From positions 2,057,001 to 2,121,000 of the forward strand of contig RCSZ01000011.1 in NCBI GenBank assembly GCA_014898425.1: 64,000 bases of DNA, in the 5' to 3' direction. This DNA is from Botryotinia globosa. Taxonomy: Eukaryota; Ascomycota; Leotiomycetes; Helotiales; Sclerotiniaceae. Position 1 is the stretch's first letter, and each line of letters starts with the position of its first letter. The notes below the pieces were generated by a model. The model searched no databases. It saw only the letters and a program-made list of their open reading frames with translations, and had not been told where the DNA came from. Shown here in pieces: positions 23,533 through 35,208 of the stretch. Position numbers and translations under genes: made by a program.

Positions 23533-23547
23533 ATGTTTTCGCTATGA
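23533..23547 (+). promoter_or_regulatory. four-codon upstream ORF overlapping the SNF5 start codon (ATGA)
   Basis: An upstream ATG at 23533 opens a four-codon frame (MFSL) whose TGA stop at 23545-23547 overlaps the SNF5 ATG at 23544 as ATGA. The upstream ATG has C at -3 (weak context) and the SNF5 ATG has G at -3. This arrangement allows leaky scanning or termination-reinitiation. It matters only if the transcript starts upstream of 23533. Confidence 0.55.
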
Positions 23548-25837
23548 CGCCCGATATCCAGCAGACTTCTCAAGATGATTCTTCCTCAGCTAATGCCAAT
23601 GCAACTGCGCCTTCTGAGTCTGCGAATCCCACTTCATCCCAGTCTTCCACTTTAACTCATCGACCTCGAACGAAATCAGATTTCGATAAGCTGTTACTTG
23701 AACAATACTTGCATCACACTTTAATTCATTCCGCTGCCATTGTCGACGACCAGGCCAAACGGAAGGCCTATTATCTCCACAAACATCACGAAGCGCAAGA
23801 TTACGAACTGGTAAAAACCCACAAAGATGTCTTTACAGCAAGTCGATTATATGGGACAGGTTACAATGGATATGGGAATGGATTCACCGATGGACCAACG
23901 AGAATATTATATTCGCATGCGAAATTCGCAAAGAGGAAAGCAAAGCCATTGCGAATTAAGCGCAAAGATATGGCCATGCAGGCAGATCAAGTGGAAGAGT
24001 TGGTTCCCATAAGGTTGGATGTGGATTGGGACAAGGTCAAACTTCGAGATACATTTACTTGGAATTTGCATGATCGAACGGTTACCACAGAGCTGTTCGC
24101 GAAGCAACTTATAGCGGACTTTGGTCTGATTACTCCAGTAGCAGAACCAGTGCTACAGCAAGTTCAACAACAAATGCATGATCAAATCGTCGACTTCAAC
24201 CCCTTGGTTTACTTTCCGGAAGACCCCTTGGATGAAATGTTACCATATACGGCATACAAGAATGATGAGCTGCGCATCCTCATCAAGCTCAACATCACTA
24301 TTGGACCACACACATTAGAAGACAAATTTGAATGGGATATTAATAATCCTTTGAATTCACCAGAAGAGTTTGCGCAAAGTATGGCCAAAGATTTGTCCCT
24401 TTCTGGGGAGTTCACTACAGCAATCGCACATTGTATACGTGAACAAAGTCAATTGTTCATACGGAGTTTGTACGGTGTTGGGCATCCATTTGATGGCAGG
24501 CCTGTAGAAGATGCCGATTTAGTTGCAGCATTTTTACCTTCACCTCTGCCCTCAGTATTACGGCCACATCAACAAATCAAAGAATTTGCGCCATATCTGT
24601 ATGAAGTGACGGAAGCGGATTTAGAGAAGCACGATTTAGTATTTTCACGAGAACAGCGAAGGCAGAAGAGATCTGTAAATAGGAGAGGAGGACCAGTTTT
24701 ACCAGATCTCAAGGACAGGCAAAGGACAGTGAGAACTTTGCTTGTTTCTTCTGTGTTACCTGGAGCCGCAGCAACGGTTGAAGAGAGTCGATTATACAAA
24801 CGAGTAGGGGTACCATCAGGAAGAGGAAGGCGTGCTGGTTTTGGTCGACAAGATGGTGCAGACTTGTCAGAATCGGACGATAGTGAAGATTCTAATCCCG
24901 AATCACCGGCTATCCAAGTAACTCAAGGTACCGCAAGGACGAGAAATATGCGTGGAGCAGCTACAGCAGCTCAACAAAGAATGGCCAACATTGGAAGATC
25001 AGAAACTCCAGAATCTATGCTAGCACACCATCATGAAACTAGGACATCGGGGAGGAAATCCGGCCGTGACGCTCGCGAGGATACTGTGGATACTCCCTCA
25101 CTCATAGTGAAATTGAAAATTTCGAAAGAGAAATTCAAGAAATTGGTCAAAGATATGGGCAAAGGTCGTTCGAGTCATCAACAAACTCCTTCTGTAACTC
25201 GCGCGACATCAACCTTTGGTACTCCTGCTCCACCCGGATCTATGGGTCCACCTTCCACACCCGGTGTTCAACCAGCTCAACCATTGGCAACAACACCAGC
25301 ACCAGCTCCTACTCCACAACCAGTAAATGCAGTGGCGGTAGGTCAGATAGGTAGAATTGATGCGCCACCTCCTGTACCTGGTCAAGCTCCCCCAGCTGTA
25401 AGTTCATATCTCTTGATACGTTTTAGCCCACGATTCTACTTCACATACTTTATTCCATCACCGACTCATCCTCCCTCATCCCCAAACTATTCCAACCCCC
25501 GACTAACACTTCTCATCAGCCCCCTCCACCCCCCTCCTGGCTAGCAACCGGCCTAACAGCCCTCCATCAACAATACCCCAACGATCGTTTCGAAGGTATG
25601 ATGCGCTACTCGGCTGTTTCCATCACAACCGAAACACCAGTCCCAGCTCCAGCTCCAGGCACAAATCCTGAAGGTATCAAATGGATGTATCTTCCCAGAA
25701 TCAGATGTCATGATTGTCCAGGAAAGTTGTATACCCCGGGTCCAGATACCACGGTGGGGAATTTTGAAGTGCATCTAAAGAATAAGGGACATAGGGAAAA
25801 AGTAAACTTGAGAGTTGGGGCACAAGTCACGGGTTAA
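23544..25837 (+). CDS. snf5: SNF5/SMARCB1 subunit of the SWI/SNF chromatin-remodelling complex
   Basis: This is a core subunit of the SWI/SNF nucleosome remodeller. Exons 23544-25397 and 25520-25837 (GTAAGT donor, TCATCAG acceptor) give 723 residues. The SNF5 domain spans about residues 150-320 and has two repeats, VPIRLDVDWDKVKLRDTFTWN and LRILIKLNITIGPHTLEDKFEWD. It is followed by EFAQSMAKDLSLSGEFTTAIAHCIREQ. Repeated [ST]P- and Q-rich sequence follows. The second exon supplies a C-terminal single zinc-finger-like motif with C681, C684, H703 and H709 (CHDCPGKLYTPGP...FEVHLKNKGH), as in other filamentous-fungal SNF5 proteins. Length and this finger favour Snf5 over its RSC paralogue Sfh1. 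Confidence 0.88.
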
Positions 25838-28006
25838 GAGTTTGAGGGAGTTGCGGAAGATGGAGGAAAAGGGGTTTTAACTGGGAATGACACAGGAAGG
25901 ATTGGAATGCAATGAAATGGAATATGCAGGCGAAAAACTCCAAATGTCTATATGAATAGAGACATTGTATTATAGAATAGGATAGCGTGGTGCTTACTTA
26001 CTTACTGGCTCAATCTATCACGGAAATAAATAGCGTTTATTAGACTCGCACATGAATACACAGAGATGTATACAGAGAGAGACGCAGCAACTGATTTAAG
26101 TAATATGATTTCATATGATATAGAGATAATATGGATACTGATTCAAATCATCCCATCTCATATCAAGCCATCCATCACACAACCAAACATGAACATGAAC
26201 ATAAACATAAACATAAACCCCATACAAACTTACCCACCTACTAAATCCACAACCATCCATCTCATCCCATCGCATCCCATCGCTCCCAATCAACCATTCA
26301 ATTAATCAATCCAAGCAAACCTCAAGTCCGTCTTTTATTATTATGCCCGCTATGCATAGGTATTTAACAACGAACAAATAGATTTTCGACTTCAACATCT
26401 TTACTTCAAAAGTGCCCTTTATTCCAATTCGGAAGTGGAGAAACACAATGGCAAGAAATAGGTGCTCAATGGCCCTCCAGACATTAGCGGTCGGGAAACC
26501 ATAGACTGTGTGAAAAAATATCTGGATGGGAAGAAAGTGAAAGAGAAAAAGGTGAAGTATAGAGATCAAGAGATAACGAACACGATCATTGCGCAATGGC
26601 GTATTCAAAGACTCTGCTCAGAAGGTGAGACATGCGCCGGTGGTGTACGGGAATGAAAGTGCACTGCTGCGACGACTAGCAAGCAGGTTTTGGAATTTGC
26701 TGCGCCCAAGGTGCCACCACCAGAGGTATTCGAGAGATTGTGGGAGCAGTAGACGGATGTAGATGAAGATGGATGCTCTTGGTGGGGTGGAGGGGGAAGT
26801 GTCAGGTGTTGATGAGTAAGGAAGCACAAAAATAGATCGTTCCGAAACATAAGATCTTACAATTTAGGAGATTCCAGAAAGTATTTCGTAGACTAGAAAT
26901 CGTATTTATATCTACCTTCTTTTCATTTCCCCTTATCTAGGGCAGAAATGGATGGAAGTAAGTTTCACCATTTCCCGTTTTTCGCTTTTTAAACTTGTCG
27001 CACTTACTTCTATACTTCCTTCTCGATGCATGTGTCCCCCCGGTTTATATGTATCACTCCATGAATCAATATTCAAGAAGGATCATTGAAATCCCGATAA
27101 TCAGAAAGCTAAAAGCATAGAAATAGAAATAGTTCGAAATTTGAGAATGATAAATACAAGACTAAGATGTATGCAATACGGGCACTAGATGGATAATATA
27201 CCTAAAGCAAATATTCACACTTGTGAATCTAAAAATACAGTGATCTGTCTGAACTATGATTAGACGATGATCGTATGGCACCCTATTGGTCACACCACTC
27301 ATAATTTACGCCCCTTTCTTGCTTCTACACTAAGAGAGATCCTGATATAAACTCTTATTCCATTCTGGATGTTCTGTTAATCTATCCCCAATTCCCCAAA
27401 CTCAAATGCCAGATCCTTTCGTCTGTCTGTTGATTGCAAGAAACACCCCATCCAATCCCATTCCACCCTATTCCTATTTGATATATTCCACCCATGATCG
27501 GCATCCCCAATCCAATACACTCCCAACCAGCCATAAACATATCCCTAAAACGCCTTGCATGTATCTTCCATCTTCTATCTGGACTAAATCAGACCATGAT
27601 AACCAACTTGTGTTCTTGAATATCTATGATTGGATGAATAGTGAACATCCCATGCTTAATCCATCCCATCACCCTCCAGTCCCAAGACAACGCCATACTT
27701 CCATGTACTGATGTGTCCATCAATCAAAATACCCCTCATTCCCATAAAATACCGCTAGAAAGAGATCCAAGCCAGCCCATTCCTGTACGCCCTACCCAAG
27801 AAGTATCTAGAACCAGGATCTAGAGAACCCAATCGATTTCCGAATTACAAGTGGAAAGAAGCTCTGAATCGAAGGGATCGAATGTTCGCAAGTACCTGAC
27901 CGGAATAGTGGGTGTGAATGTTCCAACCGGACTGAAACAAGTAAAAGACCAAACCAAGTGTCCCAGAGAATACGAAGTCAAAAATCACAAATCCTGTAGA
28001 GCAAAC
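25838..28006. other. intergenic region between convergent SNF5 and SGF73 genes
   Basis: About 2.2 kb hold the 3' UTRs of both genes, a short AACATA/AACATG hexamer run near 26190-26217 and A+T-rich DNA. Frames of 60-100 codons here lack any domain or plausible splice structure. Confidence 0.5.
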
Positions 28007-29786
28007 TCAAACTCGCGCAGCCATACTTTGTTTTCTCTGCGGAGCACTCTGCAACGAAAATCCACTCGATCTTCTACCCGGCAAGCCCATGTCCCCATTT
28101 CCATTTTCATTCGTACCATCTCCCATTCCCCCCATTATCTCATCTCCTAGAGCATCCTCTCCGTTCTCCATCGCCGGCGTTGCTTTCTGGACTACCTTAC
28201 ATATATTCAACGTAAATCCATTTGTAGCATTATGTAATTGTTCCCATAGTCTCTCATCTCTGTATCGATACTGGATTGGATATTGTATAAGTGGTGGGAC
28301 TAAAGGTTGTGGATTCCAATTTGCGAGACCAGATTGAACGGCGAGAAGTTCTTCGTCAGAGTCGATAGGGCCATTGAGAAGTTCTTCGTCTTCAAGAGGG
28401 GCATTGGCGTCAATTGCTGCTTCTGTTTTTACGATTAAGTTAGAAGTCGATCTTTGGAATTGGGAAGGAGTGTGATTAGGATTGGGAGAAGGAAGGAAGG
28501 AAACAAAGAAATATCATGCTTTGTTGTTTGGCTTGGTTTTTCTTCTGGTACTGCGAAAGAAGCATATCGTAAGGTAAGGTACGACCAGGAACGGCTCTTT
28601 TAGCTCCCATAGAATGCGATTTGCAGGTTAAGGAGCGGGCGCAAGGAACACCATCTTTCAGGACTCCACATTGGCGTTCTACATCGACTGGACCTTCAGA
28701 AAGAGTTAATTTGTTAGCTAAAAGTGTTTTTTGATATAATCTTGTAGATCGTCTGGTCTCCATAATTGAGACAATTGGGTATTTCGATAAGAATGAAGAA
28801 AAGATTCAAATGCAAAGTAAACATCTTCAAAAGTCGGAGAAGAACTCTTGAGACGAATAGTGAAACCCGCATAGAGTGACACTCAGATGCTCCCCCCTTT
28901 GGACGCTTCCACTACCTGCCTCCGCCGCCTCCCCCATTACCCCGCCAAAATATGAAATAAAAGCAATTATAGTTTCGGAGATCAAAAATGCATACCTTTT
29001 GGTTTCGGAGCCTTTGGTTTTGGCTCTTCCTTTTTCTTCTTCTGTTTTGGGCCCTTTTCGCCCTCGCCATCTGCCTTTCTCTTCTTCCCCTTCGCATCCC
29101 CATTATTTTTACCCGCGCTCTTCTTCGAACTCTTAAAGCCACCTGGGCCTTTCTCCTCCTCATCGTCATCATCATCGCTCCCCATTTTCGTATCTCCATC
29201 TCCATCGACATCTTTATTTGCCAACTTCTTTTTGACCTTATCCCTAGCTTCTTTCGCTTCCTTCTTCTTCAGTAATTTGACTCTCTTCGCATTCAAACAT
29301 GCTTTTACATGCGAAACTGTTGCGGTCTTCAATACACTCTTCTTGCAATGCTTACAAACTTGTAAATCGGGATCATCTTCTAGAGGTCTGCCCGTAGCAA
29401 ATGTTTCAAGCGCGGCATCATCCAACATATTAACTACAGGACCAGGACTTGGAATCGAATTCGCGCTTGGTGTATCAATTCCTTTCTTCTTCTCGTCGAC
29501 TATTGTAGCCTGATTAGCCCATCCCCATGAGTCGTGTTGTAGAATTGCGTTGGGAGGATTACCATCAATAATACTTCCTTCTCTCCAATTGCCCGGCTTA
29601 TTGTGCTTCGGGGGTTGTTTCTTTAATTTGATGTTTCCTAACAACTTATCGCATCCTCCTCGTTCTCTCTTGGGCGCGACTTTGATAGTTGAATCATCGT
29701 CGCTCGCGACGGAAACTGTTCATATCGATTAACATATTAAATTTCGACTGATTGAGAATGAGTTATTTACCTCTCCTGCTAGCCAT
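28007..29786 (-). CDS. sgf73: Sgf73/ataxin-7-like subunit of the SAGA deubiquitinase module
   Basis: It anchors the H2B deubiquitinating module to the SAGA coactivator. Exons (minus) 29786-29771, 29715-28996, 28693-28520 and 28422-28007 give 441 residues with consistent phases. The first exon encodes only MASRR plus one base. An N-terminal zinc knuckle has C126, C129, H141 and C145 ([21 protein letters not shown]). A K/D/E-rich nuclear region follows. The SCA7 domain starts at [21 protein letters not shown] and runs through [14 protein letters not shown] and [17 protein letters not shown]. The joint between exons 3 and 4 needs a GC-AG intron (GCATGA...AACAG, 28423-28519). The only nearby GT donor would create an immediate stop. 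Translation across the joint ([17 protein letters not shown]) matches what the family shows. Confidence 0.87.
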
Positions 29787-30081
29787 ATCGTCGCGAAATA
29801 TGAGAAATTCTGTTGCAGGAGATGTTATGATGGTGGTTTATTTCTTTGTAATTGGTGTGATGTTGGAGTCTGGACAAGGCTGAGATAACCTGACTGGCCC
29901 ACTGACTGGGGTCAATCTCGACTCCTCGATTCGGCAAATTTCCGGCAGATTGTTCCTGCAGCCTGATCTGATCTATCATCTGGCCTGGTTTTTGGCCTGT
30001 GATGTGTGTGGAGTTGTGGGGGATTTTAATAAGGTTGTGTAAAGGTTGTGTGAAGTAAAAGGGAGAATATTAATTAAGGAT
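29787..30081. other. promoter of SGF73
   Basis: This is the upstream flank of the minus-strand SGF73 gene. No other feature is visible. Confidence 0.4.
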
Positions 30082-30120
30082 TAGGTGACAAGGACCAAGA
30101 TAACGGTCCTTGCTTACCTA
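30082..30120. repeat. imperfect inverted repeat at the edge of the A+T-rich island
   Basis: Arms 30082-30096 and 30105-30120 pair almost fully (TAGGT...AAGGACC against GGTCCTT...ACCTA) around an 8-nt loop AAGATAAC. It could form a hairpin and stands exactly where base composition changes. Confidence 0.6.
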
Positions 30121-30830
30121 ATCTATATTAAGCTAATTTAATGTATATATATGTGATACATATTAAAAGTATAATAAATACTATTAATAAAATAATACTT
30201 TGTTTCAAAGTAAAAGCAAAAGTATATCTAATATTTGTATTTATTTAAAATATATATATAATCATTCCTCAAAAATTCTAATTAGTTCTATTAATACTCT
30301 TTTATTTAATATTTATTCATTCTATTTCATTTCTTTTTTAAAAAACGAATTAAATACTTGATTATTTCTTTTCTTTTCTTTTCTTTCTATATTATACTCT
30401 TTTATATGAAATTTGTTTAGAAATTAGTTTTGAATTTTATAGAATTTTTTATATAAAAGAATAGTAATAAGGATTTTGTATAGAATTCAATACAAGTTTG
30501 AGATATATAATACTGATAATCGAATATATTTTTATAAATTTAGATAATTTGATTTGATAAATCAGATATTTAATTGTTTTTAATATTTTAAATAGATTTA
30601 TAAATTGTTGTTTGATTTTTGTATTTCTATCTATAATATCAAGTATATTATATTCTCGATATAATTTTAATAAAATGTAATCTCTAATTTGAAAGAATAT
30701 AAATTTGTATTACTAATCAAAATAACACTTTATAAATATAATTACAAATTTAATTATACAATCAACTGAGAAATCTATATCATTGAGATATGTATATGCC
30801 TTGTCAAACTGCATATTATTGATTCCTTGT
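30121..30830. other. very A+T-rich island without coding potential
   Basis: About 700 bp are composed almost wholly of A and T, rich in TA, TTTA and AAAT steps, with no frame of note. In ascomycetes such islands are often remnants of repeats mutated by RIP (C-to-T changes), but no transposon domain can be read here. Confidence 0.6.
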
Positions 30831-30892
30831 GGTATGTCTATTTAGTGAAATTTACTTCTTCGAAACTGGATATCCGCTACATGCATTCATAT

Positions 30893-32332
30893 CTATTTTC
30901 TACCCCTACATCTGGGTACACCTCCCAGATATCCAAAACATAATACAGCAACCACAGCACACATGCCGGCCACCACTGCATTCATATTCCCATACCCAAT
31001 TCCCTCTCTCAAACTCCCCGCCATCACGGGTCCAACAGTAAATCCCGCACTGAACACCATGCTATTCAGCGCATACAATTGTGCGTACGGTCCCTCCTCC
31101 CCAAACAACTCTGGATTGGCATTATGATATTTCTCCGCAACGTAAGATGCTTCCACAATACTCGGTGCACCAATCAACGCCATCCCAAACCCACATAGCG
31201 ATAAGAGGGCACAGTAAAGGACTAAATCATGCGTGGTATTTGAAACTGGAAGACGAAGGAGGATCAGAGGTAGGATAAAAAATGTGTACCCAATTGTTCC
31301 AATGACTTTAGGCCCGTACCTGTCAACTCCCATTCCAGCCAACGGACCGAAGATGAGAGAGGTGAGAACAATGGGGGTAAAAAGTAGCCCAGTTTGTAAA
31401 GCTGTGAATCCAAAGAGCGATTGTGATTGTGTGGGAATAGTGGCGTCGAAAACTGCAAGAATGGTAGCCTGCATGAAAGCTACTAGTTCTGCTGTGAGGA
31501 GCCGGGGAGAAGAGAGAAGATAAAGGACCGGGAACTTTTTGACGAAGTTTGGGAGTTCATTTCGGATTTTCCAAGAGTCAAGGTCTGAATCTTTTCCGTT
31601 GCCGAGCAATGGCGCGTCTTCTCCGTTTCCATTTCCACTCTCACTCGCCCCTCCTTGTTCATTTCCGTCCAATCCCTCCCCGACACCCCACTTCCTCGCA
31701 ACCTTCTTCTCAATAACTGCCACTCTCATCCCAAAATCCACCCCTAGGAGCGCAATTCCCATCCCAAAAACAGCATTACTTCCCACCTTGTCGTAAACCA
31801 CTCCTCCCAACACCGGCGCCACCAATTCCCCTGTGCTAATGAAACTGAAAATTGTTCCAATTGTAACTCCCAATTTCTCACTTCCAACCGTATCCATCAC
31901 GAGCGCCAATCCGATTGTCCAAACTGTTGCTCCTGAAACACCCTGGAAGATTCTCGCGATTATCAAGACCTCTATACTCGTTCCTAGCATTAGGAGCACC
32001 GTACTCGCTAATAGAGCTACTAAGCCTACTAGGAATGGAAGTTGGCGAGAAGATAAACGATCGGCGATATAACCAGCCGGAAATGAAAACAATACGGATG
32101 CTCCTGCATAGCAGGCAAGGAGGACAGAAGTGTAATATTGAATTTCCGATTGTTCAACTCCTATCCGATCAGAAAGGATGAAGGGTAAGATGGGCACGAT
32201 GAGTCCATATAGAAATAAATCGGTAAACATGCCCACGGCTACCGTGGAGAGAATGAAGAAGGTATCAGAACGGGCTTCCAATGCCCAGGGACGTTTTGAT
32301 GATGAGGATGCCATCGAGGCTATTGATGCCAT
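30893..32332 (-). CDS. MFS transporter, DHA1/multidrug-type
   Basis: This intronless gene of 479 residues has about twelve membrane segments. It belongs to the drug:H+ antiporter-like or vesicular-amine-transporter-like MFS group, and its substrate is unknown. TM1 contains FILSTVAVGMFTDLFLYGLIVPILPF. The loop 2-3 motif A is present as GYIADRLSSR. RIFQGVSGATVWTIGLALVMD is TM4/5, and GVVYDKVGS matches the antiporter-like motif C position. A charged central loop (about residues 205-255, rich in G/N/E) separates the two halves. The second half has GPLAGMGVDRYGPKVIG as a second motif A. The ATG at 32332 is preferred, although a second Met six residues later is possible. It lies beside an A+T-rich island. 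Confidence 0.87.
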   Translation of the reverse strand: MASIASMASSSSKRPWALEARSDTFFILSTVAVGMFTDLFLYGLIVPILPFILSDRIGVEQSEIQYYTSVLLACYAGASVLFSFPAGYIADRLSSRQLPFLVGLVALLASTVLLMLGTSIEVLIIARIFQGVSGATVWTIGLALVMDTVGSEKLGVTIGTIFSFISTGELVAPVLGGVVYDKVGSNAVFGMGIALLGVDFGMRVAVIEKKVARKWGVGEGLDGNEQGGASESGNGNGEDAPLLGNGKDSDLDSWKIRNELPNFVKKFPVLYLLSSPRLLTAELVAFMQATILAVFDATIPTQSQSLFGFTALQTGLLFTPIVLTSLIFGPLAGMGVDRYGPKVIGTIGYTFFILPLILLRLPVSNTTHDLVLYCALLSLCGFGMALIGAPSIVEASYVAEKYHNANPELFGEEGPYAQLYALNSMVFSAGFTVGPVMAGSLREGIGYGNMNAVVAGMCAVVAVLCFGYLGGVPRCRGRK

Positions 32333-33295
32333 GACTGGCGATTTCGAATCGTGGAAATATCAATCTGTGGCGGGATCAATCTGAACTATGATAAATATAT
32401 GGGGTTTAATCAATGTTGAGGATTACGATGTCTGAAAAATATATGAAAGAAAAAAATGAAGATTCACAAAAGACTTTGTTTTGCATGTCATGTCGTCATG
32501 TGTAAATCTTTTGCCCTGGAATACTCGAGTACTTCCAAACATTTTTCTCTTCCAAAGAATTTTTTTCTGTGGGTAGACCCGAAGCTAAAAGCTAGTGTGT
32601 GTGTAGTGTAAGTAAGTCGGAACCAATTTCGGAATTGTCATCCTACCGGGAAAGATATAAGATGAAGATGTAATATAAAATATAAGATATAAAATATCGC
32701 AATGAACCCAATTGATATGTTATGAGAAGTTATTCACCCAGGGGGATTTTCATAGATGAAGCTGTCTAGGTAACTAGGTAATAATGACTATATAGATAGA
32801 TCTACTCGATAGGAAGCGCAATAGACCTCCACCATGCGCGCGGTAAGATTGATCATTCAAGCACATGGAAGAAAAGAGTAAAGTAAAGTATAAGTAAATC
32901 TTATAGAATATATTCTATATAACCCCGTTGATATCTGCTGTTCCTCTCTCGTCTTTTTGCTCAAACATTTTCATACATCACAGCTGTAAAACAAATGGAC
33001 TCACAAAGTAAACTCCTCCACTCCACTTCCTAACCCCTTTTCGCTTCATAGGTATTCTTCTCAGGTATCCATCACCCAATCCATTCATTCCCCTTTCCAC
33101 CCCTAGAAAATAAAAATCATAATATAAATACAGAAAAAGCCTCTGATTCGTATGAAACCAGAAGACTCCCAATTCAATCCAACCTCAACGTAGAAACGAA
33201 GTCCATAATATCCATCCCTCCCCTTCCGATAAGTAAAGAAATCCACAAATGAAAACCCACTTGATTATTTGCCTTTAGACCAACTTTCCTCTTCA
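32333..33295. other. intergenic region between two minus-strand genes
   Basis: It holds the promoter of the MFS gene and the 3' flank of the Pex26-like gene. There are short repeats of the AAGTATAAG type near 32880-32900 and no credible gene. Confidence 0.5.
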
Positions 33296-34767
33296 TTAAA
33301 TATAGCTAACCTTGACTCCCATCCCTATTGTTTTCTTGACCCTGCCCAGTCCCTCACTCATCATCCTCCTGATTCTTTCCCGAACTTCTCTCCTTCCAAA
33401 CACAACTGCTATCCCAGCTACGAAAGCGACCATTCTTAACATGGCCATCGGATTCTGTAAATTCAAATTTCCTCCCATATTCTGGATTACCAATGTCAAA
33501 TTACGCATTATGATTCCCACCTTTTCTATTATAGTTTTCTGTTTTGTTTCTTCTACCGATTTTCGAGGATGTGGTTTAGTGGTCGAAGATTTGGAAGATT
33601 TGGAAGATTTGGAATGTCGAGGGTTGTTAGGCGATGAAGATGATGTTACGGGTCCATTAGTCATTACTGGAGCTTCATCTTCAATCCCGTAGTCGACTTC
33701 TGATGTCCCTCCTACGCTCGCTCTGGATTTCTTATCCATTTCTTCTCGTCTCCGTTCTTCTTCTTCTCTTCGACGTCGACTTTCTTCTATATCTCTCTTG
33801 AGTTGTTCTTCTCTGTATTCCTTTTCCATTCTCTCTCTCCTCTCCCCTTCCTCGCTTTCTTCCTTGAGGCTTCGTAATGCCCCAAGGAAAGCCTCTCTTC
33901 TTTCATCGTCCAAAACTTCGCTAATCGTGATGAATTCTTTCGCATAATCCCATTCATTATTCCGAAGTAAGACATGTAGGGTATAGAGTTCTAGAATCTT
34001 TACACGGGCATTTAAGTCCCGTGGTGTATCTGTTTCGGGTTGGGAACGGCGTTTGGAACCTGGGAATGGATTTGAGGCCGTGGGTGTAGAGGATTGGGAC
34101 ATAGAGAGGGACGGTGTATTTGATGTCGCGAGATATGTTTCAAGACGAGTCTGGTTCACCTTTTGGGTGCGAGCATGAGCCAAGAGAAGAGTTGCTCTAT
34201 GTTATTGTTAGTTTCTTCCCTTATAGTGGATATATCTGGGGATTGGGAGTGTGCGGGCAACACGAACAAGTTTATGACGACGTCTGAATCTACATCCCCT
34301 TCAATTCCATGATATCCGTTTTTGACAACCTCCTCCCAAACTTCTCCGTCCCTAACCTTGGCGACTAGTGCTCTGAATTGACTTGTTCCGAATGCTTGTT
34401 TTCCTTCGGCAGGGTCCAATTCCAGAATCGCATTCAATATTGTAAGGTATAAACTCCAGACTTTGATACGAGTCGTACGGGATGCTTTTGATATTGGGGC
34501 CAAGGATTTTGCAGGGTCATCGGGATTGGCGTTCTCGGTATCGGAGGAGGAGGATGGTATAATTACTGGTAGAATGGTTGAGAGCGATTCAGGTAGACGA
34601 CGCGTTAAAAAGAGCGTTGAGGCTTGACGATATGTTTTCGATATTTGAGATGTATGGCGAGATGAAGAAAGGGAATTGGAAAGGGATGAATGGGACGATG
34701 AAATTATATGTGATGAAGATAGCTGATCTGAGGGATTGATCGCCGTAATAGATCCATGAGAAGCCAT
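33296..34767 (-). CDS. Pex26-like peroxisomal membrane protein
   Basis: This is a probable tail-anchored docking protein for the Pex1/Pex6 ATPases that recycle the peroxisomal import receptor. Exons 34767-34262 and 34196-33296 give 468 residues. The N-terminal part has a serine-rich leader and then [25 protein letters not shown], the repeat-like opening typical of filamentous-fungal Pex26. A long charged coiled coil follows ([34 protein letters not shown], shown only to locate it, about residues 280-320). A single C-terminal hydrophobic segment ([17 protein letters not shown]) followed by basic residues fits a tail anchor. The intron donor is weak (GTTGCC), but it is the only GT that restores [19 protein letters not shown] in frame, and the acceptor follows a CTAAC branch. 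The family assignment is from memory of fungal Pex26 and is moderately sure. Confidence 0.65.
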
Positions 34768-35208
34768 GACTGCCGAAAGGTTGTAGAATTGAAAGTAACG
34801 ACGCGAAGAGATCGAAGGAAGTAAATACGGGTGGAGGGGACGTCTGGGAATGAAGAAATGAAGAAATGAAAGGTAAAAGGTAAAAGGTAAAAGGTAAAAG
34901 GACTAGGACGTATGTATGTATGACATTTGAAAATGTCTCTGATGATTGTAACGAGGGAAACGGGTTAAAGCCTCGGTCCAGGAAGGTTAATAATATGATT
35001 GAGGTATAGGGCGGTGTGCTGGCTCATGTGATTGGATGCAGGTGGTTGATTAAAATTAATTATGAAAGGCCTTGAATGAAAATGAAAGGTGGTATAAAAT
35101 TATGCATACGGTTGCGCTTCACTTCCAACAAGAACAACGTTGGCTTGTTCAATCACAGTAACAAGCAAGTGAGGTTTGATTTAGGAAATACGATTATCTA
35201 CTCGGATC
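34768..35208. other. upstream flank of the Pex26-like gene
   Basis: It holds the presumed promoter, with a short tandem AAGGTAAA repeat at about 34869-34902 (four copies). No gene is seen. Confidence 0.5.
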
